A stretch of 17,296 nucleotides of DNA, from NCBI GenBank assembly GCA_026692885.1, contig JAPLNJ010000600.1, positions 1 through 17,296 on the forward strand. The letters are read 5' to 3'. A program made the translations under genes and the position numbers. The notes under the pieces were generated by a model. It was not told the origin of the DNA, did not search any database, and worked only from the letters and a program-made list of their open reading frames with translations. Source of the stretch: Planctomycetota bacterium (GTDB lineage: Bacteria; Planctomycetota; Planctomycetia; Pirellulales; Pirellulaceae). Numbering within the stretch: position 1 is the stretch's first letter; each line of letters begins with the position of its first letter. Shown piece after piece: positions 1 to 7,747 of this stretch.

Positions 1-1256
1 GTCAGGCAGAAGTCGAAGAACTTCTGGTCGATCGTCGGGTGCCAACGCATCCAGATCAGCGGTTCCGGGAGCGCCAGGTTCGTCGCCCCCTCGATCATCA
101 GCCAGCTCAGCCGGTTGGTCAGGTCGCGTCCGTCCGGCGTGGAACCGCCGACCACAAAGCCCTGCGTCAAATGGTGTTCCGGACCCCAGTAGGTGTTGTC
201 GTACATCTTGAGCACGAGGTTCTCGACGAGCCGCAGGACCTCGGCGTCGTCCAGCCGTCCGGCCCGGCGGTCGGCTTCGTAGAAGGGCAGCAGCAACTGG
301 TCGAGCCGGTCGGGCGTGCAGGAGTAGCCGTGGCCTTCGACGTGGATCGCCTGGTGCACCAGCCAGATCAGTTGCAGGGCCTCGCGGAATGTCTCGGGCG
401 GTTGGTCGGCGATTTTGGCGCAGATCCGGGCCATCTCGCGCAGTTCGGCCGCGCGGCTCGCCTGGTCGCTGCGTTTCGCCTCGTCCTGCAGGAACTCGGC
501 GTAGCGGCTGGCCCAGGCGTTCAGGCCCGCCAACGTCTGCTCCGCGGCAGCGAGGAACGCCAGCTTGTCGGCATCGCGCTCGTTCTCGCGGCGCGCCTGG
601 ACCTGGTGCCGCAGCCCGCGGATGCCGACCCGCAACAGTTCCCGATAACTGGGGCTGAGATGGCCCTGGTTGGAAAGGAACTTGTAATTGGGACACACGG
701 CCGGGAGTTCCGCGTGGTTCTTGACCGGCGGTTGGCCCAGGATCTCGGTGCGGTAGTGCCCCCACAGGTTCTGGTTTTTCCAATAGTCGCGGATCTCCTC
801 CGGTACTTGCCCGTCGAGATGGCCTTTGCGGTCGGGCCGCTCGCTGAGGTAGATGTTGTTCTCGCCGATGCCCAGTTCGACCATCACCGGCATCGCCCCG
901 GGGGATTCGCTGATCGCGCCGGCCAACCGGTCGTGCGGGCGGAGGTACAGCGGTACGGTCTGGAAGTACTCGCGCAGGGCCGTCGCCTTGCGGACGATCC
1001 AGGGCTGGCCCTCGGATTGGCGAAACACCTTGGTGAAGGTCTGTGCCCGATGCAACGCGACGCGCACCGGCGACTGGACGATCTCGCGCCGCAGGGCGGC
1101 CGTCTCCGGTGTCAGGTCGGCCAGGCGCGCGTCGCTCGCGGGTGAAGCGGTCGAAGCTAGGGCGCCGCCACAGGCCGCCGCTCCCAATGTGGCCCCCGCC
1201 GCCGCCAGGAACCTTCGCCGTGTTATTTCGTAGGAAGTAAAAGGGTCCCAAGTCAT
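1..1256 (-). CDS. Pyruvate formate-lyase-like glycyl radical enzyme with Tat-like leader (partial, 3' end beyond left edge)
   Basis: The minus-strand frame is open from an ATG at 1256 to the left edge, giving 418 complete codons. A Shine-Dalgarno GGAGG at 1265-1269, 8 nt upstream, supports this start. The leader contains TRRRFLAAAGATLGAAA, a twin-arginine motif followed by a hydrophobic stretch. The mature part matches the N-terminal PFL domain of glycyl radical enzymes: RPHDRLAG, then PPETFREALQLIWLVHQ (about residues 282-298), EGHGYS, and DQLLLPFYEAD. The family performs radical C-C, C-N or C-S cleavage or dehydration after an AdoMet radical activase installs a glycyl radical. The catalytic Cys and the glycyl-radical loop would lie in the missing C-terminal part, so substrate and activity cannot be read. 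Export is odd for this family because activation needs cytosolic cofactors. Family assignment is strong; the exported location is inferred from the leader only. Confidence 0.85.
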   Translation of the reverse strand, partial: MTWDPFTSYEITRRRFLAAAGATLGAAACGGALASTASPASDARLADLTPETAALRREIVQSPVRVALHRAQTFTKVFRQSEGQPWIVRKATALREYFQTVPLYLRPHDRLAGAISESPGAMPVMVELGIGENNIYLSERPDRKGHLDGQVPEEIRDYWKNQNLWGHYRTEILGQPPVKNHAELPAVCPNYKFLSNQGHLSPSYRELLRVGIRGLRHQVQARRENERDADKLAFLAAAEQTLAGLNAWASRYAEFLQDEAKRSDQASRAAELREMARICAKIADQPPETFREALQLIWLVHQAIHVEGHGYSCTPDRLDQLLLPFYEADRRAGRLDDAEVLRLVENLVLKMYDNTYWGPEHHLTQGFVVGGSTPDGRDLTNRLSWLMIEGATNLALPEPLIWMRWHPTIDQKFFDFCL

Positions 1257-1370
1257 CCCAGGTTCCTCCGTCGTTCGATAAATCAAGTCGTCAGCACACG
1301 CCGAGATGTTCGTTCTTCGTAGCATGACTCTCCAGAGCCGTGTAGTTCGTTCCCGCGGCACCTTCGCAAT

Positions 1371-1435
1371 GTGGGATAGGCTTCCAGCCTGTCCGAATAT
1401 GTTCCGAACATGACAGGCTGGAAAGCCTATCCCAC
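1371..1435. repeat. REP-pair (REPIN-like) palindrome, type GTGGGATAGGCT
   Basis: The left arm (1371-1393) and right arm (1412-1435) are reverse complements apart from one extra base. Each starts outward with GTGGGATAGGCTTCCAGCC and has its own internal stem (GGCT..AGCC). The 18-base loop contains a smaller palindrome, ATGTTCcGAACAT. The layout, two short palindromes in inverted orientation with a G-T-R-G head, is that of a REPIN/BIME. It lies in the spacer upstream of the glycyl radical enzyme gene. A transcriptional terminator is a weaker alternative because no T-run follows either arm. Confidence 0.7.
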
Positions 1436-1484
1436 GGCCCGCGGGTAGGCAACGTCGCGCGCCGATGGTCGGTGAAATTTCCGA

Positions 1485-1568
1485 ATCCTCGACCCGCTGG
1501 AATTCCTGGCCGAGTTCACGCAGGAGATCCCGGCCCAGCGTGCGAACTTGATCAGCTATTACGGCTGG
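1485..1568 (+). pseudogene. Fragment of an IS91-type (Y2) transposase
   Basis: This frame reads ILDPLEFLAEFTQEIPAQ followed by RANLISYYGW. It closely resembles the D-P-L-x-F-L-A-x-x-T-x-x-I-P ... YYGW segment of IS91/IS801-type rolling-circle transposases. An in-frame stop lies at 1473-1475, and the similarity is lost after the W at 1566-1568. Only about 28 codons survive, on the strand opposite to the surrounding genes. No catalytic residues or element ends remain, so this is an inactive scar. The family call rests on remembered similarity. Confidence 0.5.
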
Positions 1569-1824
1569 CCGCCGGTCTTGCGGCCAATCCGCACAGCCAG
1601 AAACCGGTGGCTAGCGCCATTCCGCACGGCTCCAGCAGCTGGTTGACGCCATCGGGCACTAGGCGGGACTGCTCAGGGGCGGGGAACTGGGTGTCACGTA
1701 TGGCATTCGCCCGGATGTCGCTGCATCCCAGCGGGCAGCGCTGCGGAACGATTCTTCTCCGGAGACTCAGGGCGTGCTAGCCGCGGCCGAAGCCGCCGGA
1801 CTTCGGGGTGCTGACCGAAGCGGC

Positions 1825-1848
1825 CCGAATTCTGGCGAATCCGGCTAC
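1825..1848 (-). repeat. REP-like palindrome, type GTAGCCGGATTC
   Basis: On the minus strand this reads GTAG followed by CCGGATTC, GCCA and GAATTCGG, an 8-bp imperfect stem around a 4-base loop. It has the same architecture as the single REP at 7079-7102 (GTAG-CCGCATTC-TCCA-GAATGCGG) and is probably the same repeat type. Its GTAG head supplies the stop codon (TAG) that ends the upstream minus-strand remnant, so the repeat probably landed in formerly coding DNA. Confidence 0.55.
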
Positions 1849-2070
1849 CGGATGGCTTCTCCGCGTTGCGCAGCGGGGCTGCGGAGGAAGACGATCAGGC
1901 AGGTATCGAACGCGGGAGTCCGCAACCGCAGCGTTCCGTGTTGGGGGTCAACGATGGCGGCGTCACCGGCGAGCAAAACCGGCTCCGCGCCATCCTTCAT
2001 CTCCGGCGTAACGCAACTCGCCTGCACTTCGTGGCCGCGCCATGCGTCCAGCCCGGATTCCGCCAGTAGG
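1845..2070 (-). pseudogene. Unidentified coding remnant fused behind the GH32-like fragment
   Basis: The minus-strand frame reads LAESGLDAWRGHEVQASCV, continues PEMKDGAEPVLLAGDAAIVD, and then has a strand-like GTLRLR..FDTCLIVFLRS segment before a TAG supplied by the REP at 1825-1848. The codon pattern and alternating hydrophobicity look like real protein, perhaps a C-terminal beta domain of an exported enzyme. It lies in a different frame from the GH32-like ORF, which it overlaps by about 70 bp. It may be the frameshifted tail of that gene or a piece of another gene joined by deletion. I do not recognise the family. Confidence 0.4.
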
Positions 2071-2857
2071 TGGAGAAGATGAGATACCAGCGATCTCCCC
2101 ACTGAAAGAGGTCAGGGCACTCATAGCCCGCGAACCGGCCCGAAGCGGGAAACGGCTCCCCCATCTTCCAGTTCTTCAAATCGGCGCTGTGCGCATAGGC
2201 CAGGCCACCCATCGGCGCGTTGACCGGAGTAGCCGTCACGAGCATGCCGTATTCTTTGCGCTCCGGGTTCCAGAACACGAAGCCGTCGCGGAACGCGCCG
2301 GGCCAGCGGTAGCGGGCGTCACCCTCGGGCGTCAGAACGAAGTCTCGGTCTTTGGTCCACGTGACGCCGTCGCTGCTGGTGGCCAGGAGCATGACCTGAT
2401 CGGGTTTCTGCTGTTTGGCGAACACGTCGTTGTGCCCGCAGTAGAAGGCGAACAGCCGGCCCTCCTTCTCGAACACCGAGCCGGTGAAGATGTCCCGGTC
2501 CCTCGCGTCGTCCGTCCCGCCACCGGGAATCGCGACGCCCGTGTGCTCGAAGTCCACGAAATCCCGCGTCACAAGCTGGGCCCAGTCCCAGCCCTTCTGT
2601 CCCGGCTTGAGCTGCAGATGCATCAGGTGGAAACGTCCCCGCCAGTAGTAAGGGATGACATCGGCGATCACGCCCTCGGTTGGCTGATAGAGATAGGCAA
2701 CCCGGCCGGCACCCGCTGCGGCTCCGGCCGCTGTGTCGGGCGCATCCGTGGCGTGCAACACTGCCAGCGGCGTGAGCAGCAGGCCGTTGAGGAGGAGCTG
2801 ACAAAAAGATGGGCGGCAGAAAAATGTGGGACGGTTCTTCACTTTTTTGCCGGACAT
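1997..2857 (-). pseudogene. GH32-like (clan GH-J) glycoside hydrolase, truncated and probably inactive
   Basis: The five-bladed propeller motifs occur in order. They are a nucleophile-type segment GVIADVIPYYW (Asp codon 2660-2662), WDWAQLVTRDFVDFEHTG, DIFTGSVFEKEGRLFAFYCG, an RDP-like motif reading FRDGFVFWNPERKEYGMLV (P replaced by G at 2282-2284), and the acid/base motif YECPDLFQ (Glu codon 2120-2122). Such enzymes hydrolyse fructans or related glycosides outside the cytoplasm. The frame ends soon after FSTYWRNPGW, so about 40% of the usual length, including the C-terminal domain, is missing; an unrelated-looking frame follows. The start is uncertain. ATG 2857 has a good GGGAGA upstream but lies inside an inserted repeat (2815-2866), and an earlier ATG exists at 2899. 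The hydrophobic leader LLLNGLLLTPLAVLHA is still visible. Confidence 0.7.
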
Positions 2858-2866
2858 ATTTCTGCC
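2815..2866. repeat. Inverted repeat of GGCAGAAAxATGT motifs within the start region of the GH32-like gene
   Basis: GGCAGAAAAATGT (2815-2827) faces ACATATTTCTGCC (2854-2866), 12 of 13 paired. Variants of the same motif lie beside them: GACAAAAAGATGGG at about 2800 and, on the minus strand, GGCAAAAAAGTGAAG. The A-rich motif differs strongly from the GC-rich surroundings. It falls between the likely translation start and the signal-peptide core, producing the uncharacteristic KNRPTFFCRPSFCQ stretch. It is probably a small inserted repeat. Confidence 0.5.
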
Positions 2867-2901
2867 GTCTCCCTGAGTGGACGTGAGCAGGGTTTTCATG
2901 A

Positions 2902-3170
2902 TCAGAACTCGTTATACACTTGGTGACCGCGTCGGATCGAGCCGTCGAGTTCGATGAAGGCCATGTACATCGTCTCCCACTTGCGGCCGGGCACGGGGCG
3001 GTGCAGGTCGGCGACGGGCGAATGGTGCAGGGCGTGCGGCAGGAAACCGATGCCGGCCTGTTTCAACAAGCCAAGCTCGTGACGCACAAACTTCATCCGC
3101 GCCGCGTCGTCGTTCGCGCCCCAGCAACATTCCGTGGCGATGACAGGTTTGCCCAGTTTCCTTTGCTGGT
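2902..3170 (-). pseudogene. Orphan C-terminal tail of a second GH5-like glycoside hydrolase
   Basis: The frame reads LGKPVIATECCWGANDD, then VRHELGLLKQAGIGFLPHAL, HSPVADLHRP, and YMAFIELDGSIRRGHQVYNEF before TGA at 2902. It aligns with the region KPLLVNETIPGCLDD...EAGFGWMGWV of the intact neighbour, with ATE matching the nucleophile strand (beta-7) of a TIM-barrel hydrolase. The first three quarters of the enzyme, including the acid/base Glu, are absent. The remnant begins directly at the stop codon of the intact gene (3171-3173). This suggests a deletion between tandem paralogues, or decay of the downstream copy. Its stop is 2 nt from the ATG at 2899. The GTG at 3186 that would open this frame lies inside the neighbouring gene and has no ribosome-binding site. 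Confidence 0.65.
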
Positions 3171-4274
3171 TTAGGCTTTCTCCCACGGGGCGCGGAGTTT
3201 GGGTTTTTCGGTGAGGAATTCGAGGCCGCCGCGCAGCTTGCCTTCCTTCGTGAAGAAGGGATGGAAGCCCTGACCGCCGATGCCGTTGCCGTCATAACGA
3301 TCGCGGCGGGTCGAAATGGCCAGCCCTTCGCGGACGACCCAGCCCATCCAGCCGAAGCCGGCTTCGCTGAGCTGTTCGTGGTAGAACTTCACGACCTCCG
3401 CCCGCTTGGTGTCGTCGAGACAGCCCGGGATGGTCTCGTTGACGAGCAGCGGCTTGACCGTTTCCTGGCAGAGTTTCCGGTAGGCTTCGATGCGGTCGGC
3501 GAGTCCCTTCCGATCGTGGGCGTAAGGGTGTGCACACAGCACGTCCACCAACGGGGCGTAGGTCCGCACGTGCTCCGTTCCTTGCATGGTGCCGATCAGA
3601 ACGGGCTGGCGGGCGCCGCAGCCGCGCACGGTGGCGGCGACTTCCGAGAGCCACTGGAACTCGCGTTTGTTCGGTTCGCTGTTCAGGTCCGCGGCCTGCG
3701 GTTCGTTGCAGAGGTCCCAGGCGAGAATGCGGTCGTCGGCCGCGAGCGGCGTCACAAGAGCCTTCACGTAGTCGAGCGGATGGCGCCAGCCGGGGCGGAT
3801 GTTCTCGACGTAGGTGCCGCCGTAGTCGAACTGTGAGTCGTGCCAACGATTGAACAGGCACGGCATCGCCTTCATGCCGTTCTCGGCGATGGCGGCGACC
3901 GCATCCATGAAGTTCGCGGTGACCTTCGCCGGATCGCGGAACCAGGCGGTGAATTCGATCCAGAGCCGGATGCAGTTGGCGTGGACCTGCCGCGTCAGCG
4001 CGACCTCCTCGCGCATCTTCGCGCCCTCGTAGAACCACCAGGCATCCTCGATGCGGGCGGCCCAGGAGGGCACCACGCCGAACCCGCGCAGCCAGCCGTA
4101 GCTGTCGTAGACGTGCAACGTGGGTTTCGGAAACGCCGGTGCCGGCACAGGCGCGGGCTTCGCGGCATTCGGGTCTTGCGCAGCGAGCCGCCCTGCGAGT
4201 CCGACACCGAGCGCGGTGGCCGTGATGGTTTGCAGTGCGTGACGGCGAGTCATGACGTTACGGGGTGTGTCCAT
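3171..4274 (-). CDS. Tat-exported GH5-like glycoside hydrolase (cellulase/mannanase superfamily)
   Basis: This is an intact gene of 367 residues. The start at ATG 4274 is chosen because GAGGA (4281-4285) sits 6 nt upstream; a longer reading from 4313 adds 13 residues without such a site. The leader VMTRRHALQTITATALGVGLA is a Tat signal with twin arginine and ends near AAQ. The mature part is a TIM barrel. WDLCNEPQA carries the acid/base Glu (residue 191), preceded by Asn as in clan GH-A, and PLLVNETIPG carries the nucleophile Glu (residue 280). LRGFGVVPSWAARIEDAWWFYEG and ANCIRLWIEFTAWF fit the first strands. It should cleave a beta-linked polysaccharide or oligosaccharide outside the cytoplasm; the substrate is not readable. 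It lies 63 bp downstream of a broken gene in the same direction and is the only clearly intact enzyme of the cluster with both ends in the window. Confidence 0.85.
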   Translation of the reverse strand: MDTPRNVMTRRHALQTITATALGVGLAGRLAAQDPNAAKPAPVPAPAFPKPTLHVYDSYGWLRGFGVVPSWAARIEDAWWFYEGAKMREEVALTRQVHANCIRLWIEFTAWFRDPAKVTANFMDAVAAIAENGMKAMPCLFNRWHDSQFDYGGTYVENIRPGWRHPLDYVKALVTPLAADDRILAWDLCNEPQAADLNSEPNKREFQWLSEVAATVRGCGARQPVLIGTMQGTEHVRTYAPLVDVLCAHPYAHDRKGLADRIEAYRKLCQETVKPLLVNETIPGCLDDTKRAEVVKFYHEQLSEAGFGWMGWVVREGLAISTRRDRYDGNGIGGQGFHPFFTKEGKLRGGLEFLTEKPKLRAPWEKA

Positions 4275-4337
4275 GCTGGTTCCTCGTTCTTGTTTGTCTG
4301 TGCCAAGTTTCATGAAATCGGAAGGTTGGTGTGTGTT

Positions 4338-6716
4338 TCATGGCTGGAGCGCGTTGAGTGTGTGCTCCACCACGCCCGATTTCAATTTGACGGCCACCGG
4401 GTCGTGGCTGAGCGTGGCATAACGTCCAACGATAATCAGGTTCAAGGCGTGGTAGACGGGCGATTCGTTCTCGATGCCGATGTAGTGCAGCCCGCCGTCG
4501 GGCAGCAGGTTCTCGGCCGTCTTCCGCATGATGTGTTGAGCCAGTTGCCGGTCCTCGTCGCGCCCATAGAGTTCTGCCGAGAGCCAGAAGAACAGCGGGC
4601 CATAGATGTCCTGATTGGGATACTTCACCTGGGGATGCACCCACTCCCAAGTGAACTCACCGCGAAACGCTCGGCGTTGATGGTCCAGGGCACGATCCAG
4701 CTTGTCCTTCCAACGCGGCCACGCCTCGCGACCGGCCGGCAGAGTCTGCAGCATGTGTACCGCATCGAGCAGGGGTCCCAGCGTAAAGCGATTGACATTC
4801 GGATCGCCGGTGCCTTGACGCCGATACCAGAGCCCCTCCTCATCGCACTGCTGCGTGAGCCAATCGGCGACGGCGAGGCAATGAGCGACCAAATCGGCGC
4901 GGCCCCGATGCGGCGACTGCTCGGCGGTCACCACGTAGGCGGCGGGCACAAGCTGTTCGGCGATCACTCGGTAGGTCCACGTGTTGGGAACCTTCTCCGG
5001 CGGTTTGAACGCCGGTTGCGGAGCCTGGAACCGCTCGGCGTTGAGCAACAGCAGCGGATTGCCGCGGGCGGCGAGTTCTTCCCAAGCCTTTCGATTCGCC
5101 TGCAGGACGTCGGTCTGAGGTGCCTGTGATTCGGCCCCGGCGGCCGCCAGCGCGCCAGCGCGTCGGCCGGCATGGCCGCCGCGCGCCGGTAGAAGTTGGC
5201 GTGAACGAACAGCGCCGGCTGGATATTGGTCTGCTCGTGGTAGGCTTGGGTCTGCGGCCGGCCGGCTTCGAGCGTGATTTCGGCGTCGCGCCCGAGGTCG
5301 TCGGTCGGCAGCGGGCGCAGAGCCAGGTAGCTGACGCCGTCGCGGATGGTGATGACTTGGCCGTACCTGGCGGTGACGGGTAACGACTCGACTTTCTTGC
5401 CTTCGATGTAGATCCCCCAGGTCGGCGCCGGCTTCTCGTAATTGAACAGCGCGGCGCTGCATTCGACGCTCGTGATCGCCTCCGCAGGATGCCGCCGCTG
5501 GCCGAACTGGCACTCGTCGGCCCGTTCCTTGATGACGTTGGGCTGGGGCCTGGCGAACATGATCAGCTTGTTGCCGTGCTGATAGCAGCGGTAGACGCCC
5601 TGCTGGCTGATCACCCCCTCGAGGTCGTTGCCGACGGTCGTCTGGTTGAACCCGATCCGCAGATCGAGCGTGCCGATGTCGGTCATGCTCTGCGGCAAGG
5701 TCGCTCGGCGCCGCCAGTGCCCGAGCACGTGAATGCGTTGGGGCTTCTGGCGGATGCTCGACAGCCCGTAGTTCTCGCCGAAGTACGTCACGACGGGATC
5801 GCCCTCCTTTTCCACGTACAGCGACCACGGCAGCGGCTTTTCGTCCACCAACTCGGCGAACCAGGGATCCGCCCAGGGACCGGACATCGTCTGCAAGGCG
5901 ACGGTGGCCGCGGGATAATCATGGCCCCAGGCGCTGATCGGCGCCCGAGCGCGGCCGTTGACGTCCTGGGGAGCCGTGAGATCGGGCAGAGCGCCTTTGT
6001 CGGTGTCCCACAACGCGCCCTTTGGCGAGAGTACGTGCAGGATGTGGTACAAGCCGTCTGGACCCCGAGCACGTGTTCATAGTAAGTACGGCTGGCCGGT
6101 CCCAGCAGTTTCTTGAGGTTGGGATGATAGGCACTCGCCAGGTCGTTCACGGTCTTGCTGATGATGCTCCAGCCGGCCAGGCCGTCCAGCAGCGGATGAT
6201 CGAGTCCTGCATCGGCGCCGGCATGGCGTCCCGGTAGTTGTACCACCGCACGATGTTGTCCGCGCCGGTCAGGTGGCCTTCCCAGAAGCGTGGTGGTTGG
6301 CCGTGGACCCAGTCCACCCAGGCGAGATACGGCAGGACCAGTTCGACCTTCTCGACCGTCTGGCCTGCCGCCAGGGCCGCGGCGATCTTCTCGGCGGCCT
6401 CGAAAAACCGCACGAGCAAGCGGCGATGCACGGCGTCAAAGGCCAGCGGCCCCGCGCGCTCGCTGCCCCACACCGCGGTTTGCCCGCGGTCCTTGATGAC
6501 GCTGTCCTTGAGCAGCCGTTGGCCGTCCTCCGCCACGGCGATCGGCCGGTCCCAATGAGCGCGGAACCCGCTCAGACCCGCGCACTGCGACGCGGTCATC
6601 GTCAGCGTTTCCTCGGCCGCTGCACGGGCGGCAACAAGCCCTGCGGCGAGCAGAAGCGGACAAGCGACCGCTCGGCCGACTAGACGAAGAAGGCGACTGG
6701 TGGTGGACTGCATCAT
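4338..6716 (-). pseudogene. Large exported protein of unrecognised family, broken by three frameshifts
   Basis: One protein of about 790 residues is spread over three reading frames. The start ATG at 6716 (ATGATG; AAGGAA 7 nt upstream) opens a Sec signal peptide (LVGRAVACPLLLAAGLVAARAAA). The frame changes near 6190-6207 (before DGLAGWSIISKTVND). It changes again near 6052-6060, where VQ[D]GLYHILHVLSPKG needs one extra G. It changes a third time near 5135-5160 (between YRRAAAMPADALARW and AESQAPQTDVLQANRKAWEEL). The middle part is rich in beta-strand pattern (IGTLDLRIGFNQTTVGNDLEG, YGQVITIRDGVSYLALRPLP). The C-terminal part looks like an alpha/alpha-barrel or hydrolase-like helical domain (WLTQQCDEEGLWYRRQG, FTWEWVHPQVKYPNQDIYGPLFFW). 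An exported polysaccharide-active role is inferred from context only. Confidence 0.65.
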
Positions 6717-6738
6717 GGAGTGATTCCTTCAAGGATTA

Positions 6739-6859
6739 GGACCGGCGCATCAATAAGTGTCGCAAGTATAGTAGTCGTCACGCTCCGCCGTGACGACATG
6801 TCATCACGCGGAGCGTGATGACTACTTTGAAGACCCGGCAGTTATTGATGCGCCGGTCC
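6739..6859 (+). mobile_element. 121-bp MITE-like element, copy 1
   Basis: The perfect terminal inverted repeats start GGACCGGCGCATCAATAA (left 6739-6756, right 6842-6859). TTA lies directly outside both ends (6736-6738 and 6860-6862), consistent with a 3-bp target duplication. IS1031-type members of the IS5 family use TNA targets, which would fit. The interior (6771-6825) is itself a REP pair, GTAGTCGTCACGCTCCGC facing its near reverse complement. There is no coding capacity. It matches copy 2 at 7821-7941 at 117 of 121 positions in opposite orientation. Read on the minus strand, it interrupts the coding remnant that starts at 6986. Confidence 0.8.
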
Positions 6860-6862
6860 TTA

Positions 6863-6986
6863 GAGTTCTCTTCTCCCGCTTCGGCGGCCCGTCGGCGGCC
6901 GACGCACTTGCAGCGGCATCGAGACCAGCCGCCAGCGAAGCCAGCAGCAAGGCCGGGAGAAGGGACGATCGGTATTTGACGGGCAT
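6863..6986 (-). pseudogene. Signal-peptide remnant of an exported protein, cut at the MITE
   Basis: ATG at 6986 has an excellent AGGAG 7 nt upstream. It opens MPVKYRSSLLPALLLASLAA, a Sec-type leader, then AASASAADGPPKREKRTL, where the MITE begins; a stop follows inside the element. If the MITE is removed with one TTA copy, the frame reads on only to a TGA overlapping the ATG of the broken gene at 6716. The body of the gene was therefore already gone, or only a leader-like peptide existed, before the element inserted. Family unknown. Confidence 0.5.
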
Positions 6987-7078
6987 GAGTTGACTCCTGC
7001 TGAGGGCCGAATTCTAGAGAATTCATTAACCCCAACGCACCCATGGGGCTGACGGTGTCTGGCCACGGTTTCTGGCAC

Positions 7079-7102
7079 GTAGCCGCATTCTCCAGAATGC
7101 GG
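7079..7102 (+). repeat. Single REP palindrome, type GTAGCCGCATTC
   Basis: GTAG is followed by a perfect 8-bp stem (CCGCATTC / GAATGCGG) around TCCA. The GTAG head plus a palindrome is the signature of REP sequences mobilised by RAYT-type Y1 transposases. It interrupts the minus-strand coding remnant that starts at 7201. Confidence 0.65.
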
Positions 7103-7104
7103 GC

Positions 7105-7201
7105 ACAGGATATTCGGCTGCTTCACAGGCTGATCGGCAGCGTGCAGCGCAGCCAGCGGCGCGAGCAGCAGCGCGGTGAGGAGTGCGAGGGGCCGTTTCA
7201 T
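7105..7201 (-). pseudogene. Signal-peptide remnant of a second exported protein
   Basis: ATG at 7201 opens MKRPLALLTALLLAPLA with an AxA-type end (ALHAAD) and then QPVKQPNIL, where the REP at 7079-7102 begins. The leader resembles that of the GH32-like gene (LLLTPLAVLHATDAP). KQPNIL is reminiscent of the KPNIVF that opens the catalytic domain of sulfatases, but too little remains to decide. No matching gene body follows in frame. Confidence 0.45.
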
Positions 7202-7544
7202 GGTGGCTGGTCCATTCTTTTCATTCGGGTGCAAATCGCCTTGGCCGACCGGCATAGCTAAGTTTCTCTGCCACGCGATCGGCAAGCAACTCCCCCGGCC
7301 GGCATTCGGAAATTAGGCCGCGAATGCCAGCGGCGCGACCGGGGAGGACAGCGGCGTGAAACAGAGTCCCAAGCATCAGCGTAGCGCCCGCGCCCCGCAC
7401 AGCCAGGCGGCGTCCGAGGAACCGTGGGAGCTGATGTTCGTGGACGAAACCGCCTTCTGGTCGCCCTTCTGCTTTTCCTCGCCGCCGATCGGGGTCGGGG
7501 CGATCCGCGCCGGCAGCGGGATTCAGCCCGAATTTGCCACGCAA
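7202..7544. other. 343-bp stretch without a recognisable gene
   Basis: Both strands carry open stretches but none resembles a protein I recognise. A small inverted repeat, GGCATTCG (7301-7308) against CGAATGCC (7321-7328), may be a decayed REP. The minus strand from about 7460 reads FLGRRLAVRGAGATLMLGTLF, which faintly recalls a Tat leader, but lacks a credible start or body. Confidence 0.35.
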
Positions 7545-7646
7545 GGCGAGCGGCAGGAAATAACTTACCCGTAGGTCGGCCTTTCCAGGACGGTCTTGGA
7601 AGACCATCCTACATTGAGTTGGGTAAGTTATTTCCTGCCGCTCGCC
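7545..7646. mobile_element. 102-bp palindromic element with 26-bp perfect inverted repeats enclosing a REP pair
   Basis: The outer arms (7545-7570 and 7621-7646) are perfect 26-bp reverse complements that include GCGAGCGGCAGGAAATAA and end inward with CTTACCC. The 50-bp centre holds a 42-bp REP pair (7571-7612): GTAGGTCGGCCTTTCC facing GTAGGATGGTCTTCC. It is non-coding. Structurally it resembles the 121-bp element (outer inverted repeats, inner GTAG-headed palindromes), but the termini are unrelated and I see no clear target duplication. It could form a long hairpin in RNA or single-stranded DNA. Confidence 0.65.
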
Positions 7647-7747
7647 CAACCCCCTTGGAAAGTCCCATTCCGGAGCTTTCCACCCGCGTCCCAGAACAGA
7701 ACCGACTCCAGGGGAGCAGGGTGGCCGCCCCGCTTCCCCGGACCCCG

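Noticed and set aside
39..1145. Long plus-strand open frame (368 codons) opposite the glycyl radical enzyme
   Set aside because: It is an antisense shadow in GC-rich DNA; the minus frame carries clear PFL motifs and a ribosome-binding site.
1371..1435. Rho-independent terminator
   Set aside because: The stem is strong but no T-run follows on either strand, and the paired GTGG-headed units fit a REP pair better.
1472..1780. 102-codon plus-strand ORF over the transposase scrap
   Set aside because: It is in a different frame from the transposase similarity and has a composition typical of random GC-rich ORFs.
4338..6716. Programmed ribosomal frameshifting in the broken gene
   Set aside because: Three shifts with no slippery heptamer seen at the junctions, and a missing base at 6052-6060; mutation is more likely.
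7356..7574. Small plus-strand gene (72 codons)
   Set aside because: It runs into the palindromic element, has no ribosome-binding site and no recognisable protein pattern.
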